From: ZC4RG30 sp039932715
GTDB taxonomy: Bacteria; Pseudomonadota; Gammaproteobacteria; Steroidobacterales; Steroidobacteraceae
Reading direction: 5' to 3'
Length of the DNA: 64,000 nucleotides
NCBI GenBank assembly: GCA_039932715.1
Contig: JBDTPN010000013.1
Span: 1-64,000 of the forward strand
A program made the position numbers and the translations under genes. The notes beneath the pieces were generated by a model that did not search any database, was not told where the DNA came from, and worked only from the letters and a program-made list of their open reading frames with translations. This document shows, piece by piece, positions 44,845 to 53,952 of the stretch. Positions within the stretch are counted from its first letter, which is position 1, and each line of letters opens with the position of its first letter.

Positions 44845-46182
44845 TCAATGTGGAGCTTCGGCAACGGCCGGTATACTAACTCTGTTGACTTGGTGCAGCA
44901 CACGCTTTGCCGGAAAGTAGCAGGTAAAAGTACTGCCAACTCCCTCCGCGCTCTGGATTTCCAGCCGGGCACCATGGTGTTGCAGCACGTGTTTCACGAT
45001 TGCCAACCCAAGGCCGAAACCGCCCTTGACGCGAGATCTGCCTGCGTCGACGCGGTAGAAGCGCTCAGTAATTCGCGGTAAATATTCCGCTGCTATGCCA
45101 ATGCCAGTGTCGGACACGGCGAAGACTCCCTCGCCCGAGTCACTGACAGACCAATGTATTTCCATCGAACCTTCCGGGGGTGTGTATTTAGCCGCGTTGT
45201 CCACCAGGTTGAAGAACGCGGAATAGATCTCCTCCTTGTCGCCCAGCAGCAGTGCATCGCTGCTGATGCGAATGCTGACCGCAGGATGCCTGGCGTGCGC
45301 CAGCACATCCTTGCGCAGCATGCTGGCCACCGCCGCGACGTCGATGGGTTCGCCATCGGACTGCTTGTCAATGGCGTCGAGGCGCGACAGCTCCAGAAGA
45401 TCGCGCACTATGGAGTTCATACGCTGGGCCTGGCGCAGCATCTCGGAAATCGGGCCCTGCAACTCCAGATCCAGCATCGGATCCTGGTGCAGTGTCTCCA
45501 GGTATCCGGTAATTACAGTCAACGGCGACCGCAATTCGTGCGAGGCATTCGCGACAAAATCCTTGCGCATCGACTCCAGCGCCACCTGCCGTGACACGTC
45601 GCGCACCAACATCAGGTGCTGTTCCGCGCCGTAGGGAACGACCTGGAACGCCAGGTACGTACGCATGTCGGAGCCGCGCGCAATGGTCAATGGCTCGGCA
45701 AAATCCGCCGCCTCCAGATAACGGGCAAAGGCCGGCTCACGCACCAGATTGTTGATCCGCATATGCAGGTCGTTACGTCGGCGCAGATCCAGCAAACGAC
45801 CCGCCATGCGATTGAACCAGGCGATTTCCCAGTCGCGGTTGAGCACGATGACTCCATCGGGCATCGCGGCAGTCGAGCGGCGCAATTCCCGGAACACGTC
45901 GAGCAGCCGCTGTTTGTGGTAACGCTTGCGCCGATGCAGCCGCACGACCTCAGAGACCACCTCGCCCCATATGCCTGGCGCATCAGGTGGATCACGGCTA
46001 CCGCGATGCCGCAACCACTGATCCAGCAAAAAGAGATTAAGCAGCTGCCAGCCCAGTGCCAGCGCTAACGCAACCGCCACGCCGACGAATACATGGCCCA
46101 GCAGCCATCCAGCGAACGCGCCCACCAGCACTGTCAGCCCAATGCGTGCCAGCAGGAACCAGGTGGCTTGGGAGAATTTCAT
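44845..46182 (-). CDS. phoR: Phosphate regulon sensor histidine kinase PhoR
   Basis: A 445-residue membrane kinase. Two N-terminal hydrophobic segments (about 8-55) have almost no periplasmic loop, as in E. coli PhoR. A PAS domain (about 100-190, PDGVIVLNRDWEIAWFNRMA) follows, then HisKA with the phosphorylated His in VANASHELRSPLTVI, and HATPase (FNLVDNAAKYTPPEG; GGFGLGLAIVKHVL). Start overlaps the phoB stop by one base. Confidence 0.96.
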   Translation of the reverse strand: MKFSQATWFLLARIGLTVLVGAFAGWLLGHVFVGVAVALALALGWQLLNLFLLDQWLRHRGSRDPPDAPGIWGEVVSEVVRLHRRKRYHKQRLLDVFRELRRSTAAMPDGVIVLNRDWEIAWFNRMAGRLLDLRRRNDLHMRINNLVREPAFARYLEAADFAEPLTIARGSDMRTYLAFQVVPYGAEQHLMLVRDVSRQVALESMRKDFVANASHELRSPLTVITGYLETLHQDPMLDLELQGPISEMLRQAQRMNSIVRDLLELSRLDAIDKQSDGEPIDVAAVASMLRKDVLAHARHPAVSIRISSDALLLGDKEEIYSAFFNLVDNAAKYTPPEGSMEIHWSVSDSGEGVFAVSDTGIGIAAEYLPRITERFYRVDAGRSRVKGGFGLGLAIVKHVLQHHGARLEIQSAEGVGSTFTCYFPAKRVLHQVNRVSIPAVAEAPH

Positions 46183-46874
46183 CAGCCAGGTTTCCGCACG
46201 GACAGGCGATAGCCGCTGCCCCGGACGGTCTGGATCAGGTGCGACATCGACACATCTTCAAGGGCCTGGCGCAGGCGACGCACGTGTACGTCAATGGTGC
46301 GCTCCTCGATGTAGCTGCTGCCGCCCCAGATCCTGTCCAGCAGCTGGGCGCGGCTGTACACCCGCTCCGGGTGCGCCATCAGGAATTCAAGCATCCGGTA
46401 TTCAGTCGGCCCCACGGTAATTTCCTTGTCGCCCGCAGTCACGCGATGGGTGGCACGGTCCAGCGAGACGCCGCCGATCTCCAGCTTGTCATCCGCCGAT
46501 GCACCGCTGGTACGGCGCAGCACTGCATTGATGCGCGACAGCAGTTCCCGGGGAGAAAACGGCTTGGTGACATAGTCGTCGGCACCACCGTCCAGACCCG
46601 CCACCTTGTCGCCTTCCGCGGCGCGCGCGGTCAGCAGTATCACCGGCACCTCGCGGGTGGCCGGTTCGCGCTTGATCAACCGCGTGAGTTCGAGGCCGCT
46701 CATGTCCGGCAGCATCCAATCCACCAGCATCAGGTCCGGGTGCTTCTCGGCAAGCTGCACGCGCGCACTGTGACTGTCTTCGGCCTCGCGCACGGCGAAT
46801 CCCGCCCGAGTCAGGGCGAACGCGATCATTTCGCGAATCGGCTTTTCATCCTCGACGATCAGTATCTGGCGCAA
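46182..46874 (-). CDS. phoB: Phosphate regulon response regulator PhoB
   Basis: A 230-residue OmpR-family activator. The receiver domain has ILIVEDEKPIREMI and the phosphorylation site in LMLVDWMLPDMSGLEL; the C-terminal winged helix has YSRAQLLDRIWG and RTIDVHVRRLRQALE. The start codon is TTG (46872-46874) with AGGAG 9 bases upstream. A Pho box lies 46 bases before it, implying autoactivation. Confidence 0.96.
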   Translation of the reverse strand: MRQILIVEDEKPIREMIAFALTRAGFAVREAEDSHSARVQLAEKHPDLMLVDWMLPDMSGLELTRLIKREPATREVPVILLTARAAEGDKVAGLDGGADDYVTKPFSPRELLSRINAVLRRTSGASADDKLEIGGVSLDRATHRVTAGDKEITVGPTEYRMLEFLMAHPERVYSRAQLLDRIWGGSSYIEERTIDVHVRRLRQALEDVSMSHLIQTVRGSGYRLSVRKPG

Positions 46875-46920
46875 ACCCTGCTGCTCCTGTCACGGACCCG
46901 CATCCGAGCCCCGGCATTTC

Positions 46921-46938
46921 ATGACAAGTCTGTTACGG
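46921..46938 (-). promoter_or_regulatory. Pho box upstream of phoB
   Basis: On the minus strand CCGTAAC-AGAC-TTGTCAT has 7-4-7 spacing; the second half-site matches CTGTCAT at six of seven positions, the first at four of seven. Its place in the tsaB-phoB gap fits PhoB autoregulation. Confidence 0.65.
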
Positions 46939-46957
46939 ACATCTTACAACGTGCCCT

Positions 46958-47653
46958 TTAACCCTGAGTTTTCACCACCTCATCACGAACATAGACGGGC
47001 TGGGCCGCTGTGGCATCCAGCCAGGGCTCCCCGGACGCCAGGTCGATTTGGGCCAGAGTTACCACGTCATGGGCATGTGGCTCGGCGTCGGCAAAGCAGC
47101 ATTGCTCGTCCATGCCCAACTGGGCGCTGATCTGCACATGCGCGGCCAGCCCCATTCCAATGGCCAGCAATGGCCGCTTACCCACGGCGGCCAGCAGCGA
47201 AGCCGGCGACCCCACACGTTCTGGCAAGGCTTCTTCGAGAAGCTGATTTTCGCCAGCCTGGTAAGTGGCCCAGTACACCTCTCCCATGCGCGCATCCATG
47301 CAGGCCAGTATGACTGCGGGTCCATTCCCCGGATTGGCACGGCGTCGGGCCTGCTGGGCCAGGGCGCGCAGGTCGGATACGGGACGAATGGGCAAATCCG
47401 CCCCCAACGCCAATCCCTGGGTGACGCTGGCGGCCACGCGTACGCCAGTGAATGAGCCTGGCCCGCGGCCGAATGCAATTCCATCCAGATGCCGCAAAGT
47501 CGTTCCCGCTTCGGCCAGCAATGCGTCAATCATCGGCAACAGCAGCTGCGCGTGGCCGCGCGCTGTTGCCACTGATCGCAGCAACAGTTGATCGTGCAGC
47601 AGCAAGGCCGCCGAGCATTGGGCGCTGGCCGTATCGAGCGCCAGAATTTTCAT
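46958..47653 (-). CDS. tsaB: tRNA threonylcarbamoyladenosine biosynthesis protein TsaB
   Basis: A 231-residue ASKHA-fold partner of TsaD/TsaE in making t6A37 in ANN-decoding tRNAs. It begins ILALDTASAQCSAALLL, and IAFGRGPGSFTGVRVAASV (about 61-79) is the family signature. Start overlaps the helicase stop by 4 nt. Confidence 0.94.
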   Translation of the reverse strand: MKILALDTASAQCSAALLLHDQLLLRSVATARGHAQLLLPMIDALLAEAGTTLRHLDGIAFGRGPGSFTGVRVAASVTQGLALGADLPIRPVSDLRALAQQARRRANPGNGPAVILACMDARMGEVYWATYQAGENQLLEEALPERVGSPASLLAAVGKRPLLAIGMGLAAHVQISAQLGMDEQCCFADAEPHAHDVVTLAQIDLASGEPWLDATAAQPVYVRDEVVKTQG

Positions 47654-49587
47654 GCGGGTGTAGCCAGGCTTTGCAGGAATCGACGCGCCTCGCCGATATC
47701 CCGCGTGCGCCGCATGGGCGGCAGGCTGGCCAGCAGCTTGCGTCCATAGCTGCGTCCCGTCAGCCGCGGATCGCAGATGGCCACGACGCCCTGGTCGGTT
47801 TCACTGCGGATCAACCTGCCCACACCTTGCTTGAGCGCCAGGGCAGCCTCTGGAACCTGGATGTCATTGAATGGATTTTCACCCTGCTCGCGCGCGTGCT
47901 GCAGCCGCGCGCGCAGCACCGGATCGTCGGGCGAAGCAAACGGCAGGCGGTCGATGATGACCAGACGCAGTGCCGGGCCCTGCACGTCCACTCCTTCCCA
48001 GAAACTGGCTGTGCCCAGCAGCACCGCATCGCCATGACCGCGAAATTCACGCAGCAATTGTTCTCGCGGCGCGTCTCCCTGCACCAGCAGTGTGTACCTG
48101 GCCGTCGCACCCGTGCCCCAGATGGCGCGCAGCTCACGTGCCGCGGCTTCCAGCGCGCGATGACTGGTGAACAACACGAACGCGCCACCCTGCGACGCGT
48201 CCACCAGTGCGGTCACATTGCGCATGAACGCGGGCATGAATTCGGCAGCGGACGGTTCCGGCATTGCCTCGGGCATGTAGAGCAATGCCTGGTTGGCGTA
48301 ATCGAACGGACTGTCGATGCATAGGGTTTCACAGCCATCCTCCAACCCCATGCGGCGTGTGAAATGCGAGAAATCACCGGCCACCGCCAGCGTTGCCGAC
48401 GCGAACACCCAGGCCGCTGGCCGCGCCTGCCAGATGGAGCGCAGGGTCCCGCTGATCTCGAAGGGCACCAGTTGCGCCGAAAAACCCCGACTGCTGCCGG
48501 CCAGCAGCCGCGCGCCCTGCCCCTGCGTCGCATGCAGCATCGAATCAAGTTCTCCTGCCAGCACCGTGACGCGCGCTGCGCACTGCTGCAGTGACTCACC
48601 GCCATCCAGCGCGACCACTTCGTCGGCCAGATCGGACAATGCGGTGACCAGCGTCGCCGCAGCCATGTCGACCGTGGCCAGGCCGTCATCCCAGGCCACG
48701 CGGCCCGCCCCACCCACAACCCGTGCGACTTCCTGGATGACACGGCGCAGTGCATCGCGGGTCTTGCCTTCGCCACCGGCAAGATGCGTGGTCGCGAACC
48801 CGCCATGCAGCAGGATATCGGGTAATTCCCCCAGCACCTGTTCAACGGCGCGACTGCCAAATTGGCTGCCAAAAAACTGCGCGGCCAGGTCAGGAAGCTG
48901 GTGCGCCTCATCGAGGATCACTGCGTCGGCGGTGGGCAGGATATCCCCAAACCCTTCTTCCTTGAGCGCGAGGTCCGCCAGCAGCAGATGATGATTGACG
49001 ATGACCAGATCCGCCTCGTTGGCGCGGCGCCGCGCGGCGAACACATGGCAGCGCGCAAATTCGGCGCAGCGATTTCCGGTGCAATTATCGCGCGTGGAGG
49101 TCATGCGTTCGCGCAGCGGATGGTTGTCCGGCAATGCAGTCAGCTCAGCCAGGTCACCCTCGTCAGTGGATAACGCCCAGCGCGAAATGTTTGCGCGCAG
49201 CTCCCCGTCTGCGCCCAGCTGCAACTCTGCTCCCAGCCGCGCATATCGCTCACGGCACAGATAGTTGGCCCGGCCCTTGAGCAGCGCGATGCTGACCACG
49301 CGTCCCAGCACACGCCCCAGCAGCGGCAGGTCGCGATGAAACAGCTGGTCCTGCAGAGTGCGTGTACCGGTGGAAATGATCACCCGCTTCCCCGACAGCA
49401 GCGCTGGCACCAGATAGGCAAAGGTCTTGCCGGTGCCAGTGCCGGCTTCCACCACCAGCCAGCGATTCTGCTGCAGGGCCTGCGCGACGTGGCTGGCCAT
49501 CTGCAACTGGGATTCGCGCGGCCGAAACTCGGGCAGTGCCCGGCCCAGTGGCCCGTCGTCCGCAAAAATGTCATCGAAGTTATGCAC
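47650..49587 (-). CDS. ATP-dependent DNA helicase, DinG/YoaA family
   Basis: A 645-residue superfamily 2 XPD-like helicase. Walker A is EAGTGTGKTFAYLVPALL (about 43-60), Walker B the DEAH box ILDEAHQLPDLAAQFF. A Cys in NYLCRERY plus three in RDNCTGNRCAEFARC form a likely iron-sulfur site. The C-terminal helicase motifs include LLGTASFWEGVDVQGPAL and GVGRLIRSETDQG. It unwinds DNA 5'-3' and aids repair by family analogy; YoaA is a better fit than DinG by length. Start is GTG; family starts vary. Confidence 0.93.
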   Translation of the reverse strand: MHNFDDIFADDGPLGRALPEFRPRESQLQMASHVAQALQQNRWLVVEAGTGTGKTFAYLVPALLSGKRVIISTGTRTLQDQLFHRDLPLLGRVLGRVVSIALLKGRANYLCRERYARLGAELQLGADGELRANISRWALSTDEGDLAELTALPDNHPLRERMTSTRDNCTGNRCAEFARCHVFAARRRANEADLVIVNHHLLLADLALKEEGFGDILPTADAVILDEAHQLPDLAAQFFGSQFGSRAVEQVLGELPDILLHGGFATTHLAGGEGKTRDALRRVIQEVARVVGGAGRVAWDDGLATVDMAAATLVTALSDLADEVVALDGGESLQQCAARVTVLAGELDSMLHATQGQGARLLAGSSRGFSAQLVPFEISGTLRSIWQARPAAWVFASATLAVAGDFSHFTRRMGLEDGCETLCIDSPFDYANQALLYMPEAMPEPSAAEFMPAFMRNVTALVDASQGGAFVLFTSHRALEAAARELRAIWGTGATARYTLLVQGDAPREQLLREFRGHGDAVLLGTASFWEGVDVQGPALRLVIIDRLPFASPDDPVLRARLQHAREQGENPFNDIQVPEAALALKQGVGRLIRSETDQGVVAICDPRLTGRSYGRKLLASLPPMRRTRDIGEARRFLQSLATPA

Positions 49588-49643
49588 GGTGGGCCACGGT
49601 CCGGACTGCGCGGGCCGGCGTCAACCCCCGGAACACCAGCTGT

Positions 49644-49671
49644 TTTACAGAATTTGGCATTGCACCATAAT
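49644..49671 (+). promoter_or_regulatory. Predicted sigma-70 promoter of the PEP carboxykinase gene
   Basis: TTTACA, a 16-base spacer and CATAAT (each five of six against consensus), about 110 bases before the gene start. Confidence 0.5.
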
Positions 49672-49780
49672 GAAGAGGGTCGAGGCCCGGTATCGAGCAG
49701 CTGATTGCTGGCTAGGCAGCATCTTCTTCAGCCAGTGGGTATACTCTCTTCCCCCGAAAAAGTGTTGGCAGGAAAGTCAC

Positions 49781-51562
49781 ATGGCAACAGCGCCCCACGC
49801 GTTCAAACCCAAATCGCTGGCGGAGATTTCGCCTGACGTAGCAGCCTGGGTGACCAGTGTCGCGGCCACCACACTGGCCGATCGCATCCACTGGTGCGAT
49901 GGCAGCGCCGCGGAAACCGCCGCGCTGCGCGAGGAATTGATCGCGCGCCGCGAACTGCAGCCGCTCAATGCACAGACTTTCCCTGATTGTTTTCTGGCCC
50001 GCTCGCATTCCAGCGACGTGGCACGTGTGGAACACCTGACATTCATCTGCACCACGCGTCACGAAGACGCGGGCCCCAACAACAACTGGATGGCCCCCGA
50101 AGAAGGGCATGCCACCATGGACGCGTTGTTTGCCGGCTGCATGCAGGGCCGCACGCTGTACGTGGTTCCCTATTGCATGGGCCCCATCGATTCACCGTAT
50201 TCGCGCTGTGGCGTCGAGATCACTGACAGCGCCTACGTGGTGCTCAACATGGCCATCATGACCCGCATGGGGCGTCTGGCGCTTGAACGCATCGCGGCCG
50301 ATGGCGGGAAGTTCGTCCGTGGCCTGCACTCGATTGGCGAACTGGATCCGGATCGCCGGTTCATCATGCACTTCCCCGAAGAGCTGTCCATCCAGAGCTT
50401 CGGCTCCGGATATGGCGGCAACGCGCTGCTGGGCAAGAAATGCCACGCGCTGCGCATTGCCAGCTACCAGGCGCGCACCGAGGGCTGGCTCGCCGAACAC
50501 ATGCTGATCGTGGGTTTGAAGAACCCGCAGGGCGAACTGCATTACATCGCCTGCGCCTTCCCGTCGGCCTGCGGCAAAACCAATCTGGCCATGCTGATTC
50601 CCCCGGACTCCATGCCAGGCTGGGAAGTTTTCACAGTGGGCGACGACATCTGCTGGATGCAGCCCGGACCTGACGGTCGCCTGTGGGCAATCAATCCGGA
50701 GTCGGGCTATTTCGGAGTCGCGCCGGGCACCAGCACCAAGACCAATCGCAATGCCTTCGAAACCATTCGCCGGCATACGCTGTTCACAAATGTTGCCCTC
50801 ACCGCCAGCAACGAGCCCTGGTGGGAAGGCATTGGTTCTGGCGAACCTGCCATCGACTGGCAGGGTCGTCCCTACGAAGCCAAGAATGGACCCGCGGCGC
50901 ATCCCAATTCGCGCTTCACGGTCAGCGCGGTTTACAACCCGGCGTATACGAAAGAAGCCGAGAATCCGCGCGGCGTTCCCATTTCGGCGGTGGTGTTCGG
51001 CGGCCGTCGCCGCGAACTGGCGCCACTGGTATACGAGGCGCGCGACTGGCAGCACGGTGTGCTGGTGGGCGCGTCGGTTGCGTCGGAGACCACGGCAGCC
51101 GCCACCGGTACGGTGGGCGTGGTGCGTCGCGACTCCATGGCCATGAAGCCTTTCTGTGGCTACAACTTCGGTGATTACTTCGCCCACTGGCTCAAGGTGG
51201 GTGCCAACCTCAAGTCACCACCGCGCATCTTCCACGTCAACTGGTTCCGCCAGGGAGCGGATGGCAAGTTCCTGTGGCCGGGTTTTGGCGACAATCTGCG
51301 CGTGCTGTCCTGGATGCTGGATCGCTGCGCCGGTCGCGCCGCAGCCAATGATACGGCCATCGGCTTCCTGCCGCGCCCCGAGGACCTCAACGTCGCAGGC
51401 TTAGGTATCAAGCCGGAGGTATTGCAGGAACTGCTGAGCGTAAAGCCCGCCGCGTGGCGCGCCGAACTCAAGGACATCCGGGCCTATCTGGACGAATATG
51501 GATCGCGCACACCCAAGGCCCTCTATGCAGAGCTGGACGGCGTGGAAAAACGCCTAGGCTGA
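49781..51562 (+). CDS. pckG: Phosphoenolpyruvate carboxykinase (GTP)
   Basis: A 593-residue GTP-dependent enzyme converting oxaloacetate to PEP for gluconeogenesis. Diagnostic parts are FPSACGKTNLAML, the P-loop-like motif with the reactive Cys; the oxaloacetate-site RSHSSDVARVE; the C-terminal WFRQGADGKFLWPGFGDNLR, typical of the GTP class. The ATG 49781 has AGGAAAG 5 bases upstream and gives the normal length; the frame is open 118 codons further but is antisense to the helicase gene. Confidence 0.97.
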   Translation: MATAPHAFKPKSLAEISPDVAAWVTSVAATTLADRIHWCDGSAAETAALREELIARRELQPLNAQTFPDCFLARSHSSDVARVEHLTFICTTRHEDAGPNNNWMAPEEGHATMDALFAGCMQGRTLYVVPYCMGPIDSPYSRCGVEITDSAYVVLNMAIMTRMGRLALERIAADGGKFVRGLHSIGELDPDRRFIMHFPEELSIQSFGSGYGGNALLGKKCHALRIASYQARTEGWLAEHMLIVGLKNPQGELHYIACAFPSACGKTNLAMLIPPDSMPGWEVFTVGDDICWMQPGPDGRLWAINPESGYFGVAPGTSTKTNRNAFETIRRHTLFTNVALTASNEPWWEGIGSGEPAIDWQGRPYEAKNGPAAHPNSRFTVSAVYNPAYTKEAENPRGVPISAVVFGGRRRELAPLVYEARDWQHGVLVGASVASETTAAATGTVGVVRRDSMAMKPFCGYNFGDYFAHWLKVGANLKSPPRIFHVNWFRQGADGKFLWPGFGDNLRVLSWMLDRCAGRAAANDTAIGFLPRPEDLNVAGLGIKPEVLQELLSVKPAAWRAELKDIRAYLDEYGSRTPKALYAELDGVEKRLG

Positions 51563-51575
51563 GTAGCGCCGCTGA

Positions 51576-52481
51576 TCAGGCCTCTTCGCAGACGAATCGT
51601 ATCGTCTGCGGGGATCCGGCCTCGGGCACGCGCCCCAGGCCGATGGTCCCGGACCCCTTGAGCTGCATGCTGTCGCGGCGCACGAATGATTCTTCACCAT
51701 CTTCAGCGTGAACGAAGGTGCCGTTGGTGCTCTGGTCCACCAGCAGGAACTTGTTGCGGCTGACTTCAATGCGCGCGTGTATGCGCGATATAAGGTTGCC
51801 GCGGATGACCACCTCGTTGTCTTCAGCGCGCCCGATCGCAATCTGGGGCCGCTTCTCGTCGACCACGATTTCGCGATCGGATAACAACAGGCGCAGTCGC
51901 TGGGTCTTGCGGTCATAGCCGCCGGCTGACGCGATCGACGGCAGCATGCTGGTGACGTCCTCGGTTTGCCACAGCACCTCGTAAAGCGTGACCTCCGCGC
52001 CCTGCCCCTTGAGCATTGCGATATCGATCTGGCGCACCGAGGCCCGCCACTCCGGCGACAACTTCTCCACCGTAGCGGCCGTGGTCATGATCTGGCCAGA
52101 CTTGGCCTGGCTGGTCATGCGATTGGCGGTGTGCACAGTGGCGCCGAACACATCGCGGGCCTCAAGCACCACCGGACCAAAATGGCAGCCGATGCGCACC
52201 GACACCGGCTGCCCCCCCACCAGCAGGGCCGGATGGGCGGAGATCTGTCGCTGTATTTGCGACGCGGCGTTAAGGGCCTGGTCGGCGGTGGGAAAGGTGG
52301 CCATCACCTCGTCGCCCATGGTCTTGATCACCGAGCCCTGGTGCTGCTCGGTGGCGGCCCGCATCAGGTCGATGCATAGCGCGACGATCTCCCGAGCCCG
52401 CTGATCGCCCATGATCTCGTAGATATGGGTGGACCCGACGACGTCAGAGAACAGGACCGCCAACTCGATATCAGTGCCCAT
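51576..52481 (-). CDS. Class III adenylate/guanylate cyclase domain protein with C-terminal FHA domain
   Basis: A 301-residue soluble protein. Residues 6-170 form a cyclase homology domain: LFSDVVGST carries the first metal Asp (13), KTMGDEVMATF the second (57), and ATVHTANRMT the Asn/Arg pair that stabilises the transition state, so it may be active. Residues about 200-301 form an FHA domain (IAIGRAEDNEVVIRG, ISRIHARIEV, DQSTNGTFV) that binds phosphothreonine peptides. Start ATG 52481 was preferred; ATG 52529 adds 16 residues. It is convergent with pckG, 13 bases apart. Confidence 0.87.
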   Translation of the reverse strand: MGTDIELAVLFSDVVGSTHIYEIMGDQRAREIVALCIDLMRAATEQHQGSVIKTMGDEVMATFPTADQALNAASQIQRQISAHPALLVGGQPVSVRIGCHFGPVVLEARDVFGATVHTANRMTSQAKSGQIMTTAATVEKLSPEWRASVRQIDIAMLKGQGAEVTLYEVLWQTEDVTSMLPSIASAGGYDRKTQRLRLLLSDREIVVDEKRPQIAIGRAEDNEVVIRGNLISRIHARIEVSRNKFLLVDQSTNGTFVHAEDGEESFVRRDSMQLKGSGTIGLGRVPEAGSPQTIRFVCEEA

Positions 52482-52574
52482 GCCACCCAAAAGTGTGAAC
52501 CAGTTCACAACTTTGAAGCAAGAGTGCATGGAAAACAAGACACTTACGCCGGACTTTCAATGTCCGTTGAAGCT

Positions 52575-53609
52575 TTAAGCCACCAGCTCGCGGGCGCGCA
52601 CGAACAGCTCGTCCACCGGCACGCCGCGCTGCGCCTCCAGGGACAGCAATTGGCGCAAAGCCTTGGCACCAGGGCGGCCGTTGAGCAGGCCGAGCATGTG
52701 TCGCGTAATGGCGCTGAGACGAGTGCCCGCAGCGACTTCGGCGCGCGCATAGTCATTCATTACGTCAAGGATCTGCCTGGCTCCTGGCCTCGGCAAGCGA
52801 TCTTCGGGAAACAATGCCTGATGCAGGTCAGAAAGCAGCCAGGGGCGGTGATAGGCCTCGCGCCCGATCATCACTCCGTCGCACCACAGCAGCGCCTCCA
52901 CCATCGGCGGAACTTCACGCATGCCGCCGTTCACGATCACTGGTGTATCTGGAACCGCTGCGCGCAGACGCTGTACTACATCGTAGCGCAGCGGTGGAAC
53001 CGTGCGGTTGTCATGCGGTGAAAGACCGCCCAGCACCGCCTTGCGTGCATGGACAATCACTGCATCTGACCCTGCCGCAATGATCTGCCGCGTGAAATCG
53101 GCGAGATGTTCGAAGTCGAGGTCGTCGAAGCGCAGCATGGCAACGCTGGCATCCAGCGACGGATCACCGTGCCGGTTGACCACCCCGATACGCATTTTTA
53201 CCGTAACTGGTATCGACACCGCCGCGCACATGGCGGCGACACATTCAGCGACAACTTTCGGCGTCTCCATCAGGCAGGCGCCAAACGAGCCGGAACTGAC
53301 GCGATCACTGGGGCAGCCGCAGTTGAGGTTGATCTCGCGATAACCGGCGTCCTCACCGACACGCGCAGCAATCGCCAGATCGGCGGGATTCGATCCTCCA
53401 AGTTGCAATGCCACAGGCTGCTCGGCTTGCGAGAACTGCAGCAACCGTGCGCGGTCGCCGCGCAGGATAGCTGCTGCGGTGATCATCTCCGTGTACAGCA
53501 GCGCGCGCGGCGAGAACTGGCGCAGGAAGAACCGGCAGTGACGGTCGGTCCAGTCCATCATCGGGGCCACGGAAATTCTTCGGTCTAAGTCATTCATCCT
53601 GCACGACAT
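52575..53609 (-). CDS. dusA: tRNA-dihydrouridine synthase A
   Basis: A 344-residue flavin enzyme that reduces uridines in the tRNA D-loop. SVAPMMDWTDRHCRFFLRQF (13-32) starts the TIM barrel, NLNCGCPSDRVSSGSFGACLM holds the catalytic Cys, and VNGGMREVPPMVEALLWCDG and MIGREAYHRPW are typical. Two starts are possible: ATG 53609 (MSCRMNDLDRR) or ATG 53597. Its first 60 bases are repeated at 56658-56710 and 60392-60443, marking it as the insertion target of the accessory region to the right. Confidence 0.95.
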   Translation of the reverse strand: MSCRMNDLDRRISVAPMMDWTDRHCRFFLRQFSPRALLYTEMITAAAILRGDRARLLQFSQAEQPVALQLGGSNPADLAIAARVGEDAGYREINLNCGCPSDRVSSGSFGACLMETPKVVAECVAAMCAAVSIPVTVKMRIGVVNRHGDPSLDASVAMLRFDDLDFEHLADFTRQIIAAGSDAVIVHARKAVLGGLSPHDNRTVPPLRYDVVQRLRAAVPDTPVIVNGGMREVPPMVEALLWCDGVMIGREAYHRPWLLSDLHQALFPEDRLPRPGARQILDVMNDYARAEVAAGTRLSAITRHMLGLLNGRPGAKALRQLLSLEAQRGVPVDELFVRARELVA

Positions 53610-53795
53610 TTTCTTGATGCGCCCGTCGAGTCAGAAATTGGACGGACTGCAATTACGAACTCGATTGAATTGCCACGTTTTTTGACGGGAATGCCTATTT
53701 TTCCAGTTCTTTCCATACTCGTATTACTGAGTCACTACTGTGCGTCTAAGGGCGTTTTCGACTTGGAGAGGTGACAGAAAGGTGACAAGAATAGC
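53545..53795. repeat. dusA-type att repeat, copy A (intact dusA end)
   Basis: The native dusA 5' end plus about 190 bases upstream. Shared with copy C: TCAGAAATTGGACGGACTGC (53631-53650), the TGCCTATTTTTCCAGT block near 53692-53707, and tandem repeats GAGGTGAC and AAGGTGACAAGAATA (53768-53792). Identity with copies B and C ends inside dusA just after the MDWTD codons. The 343-base gap between dusA and the hydrolase holds only this repeat; I see nothing in 53796-53952. Confidence 0.8.
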
Positions 53796-53952
53796 TTGAC
53801 GCCTGCAGGAAGCCAGAATGGTCGCGACTTCGATTGTTTGTTCCGCGCAGACCCGGTCTGCACAGCATCTTGCGTCGTACCTCAAAATCCCCAACGCGTA
53901 ACCGCCGATCTGAACGCAGCGACATCTGCACCAGTTTTCGGTCGTTGGTCCC

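Noticed and set aside
46056..46961. 301-codon plus-strand frame opposite phoB and the start of phoR
   Set aside because: Antisense to phoB, His/Gln/Arg-rich, no motif.
50192..51187. 331-codon minus-strand frame opposite the PEP carboxykinase gene
   Set aside because: Shadow of a certain gene; composition biased, no motif.
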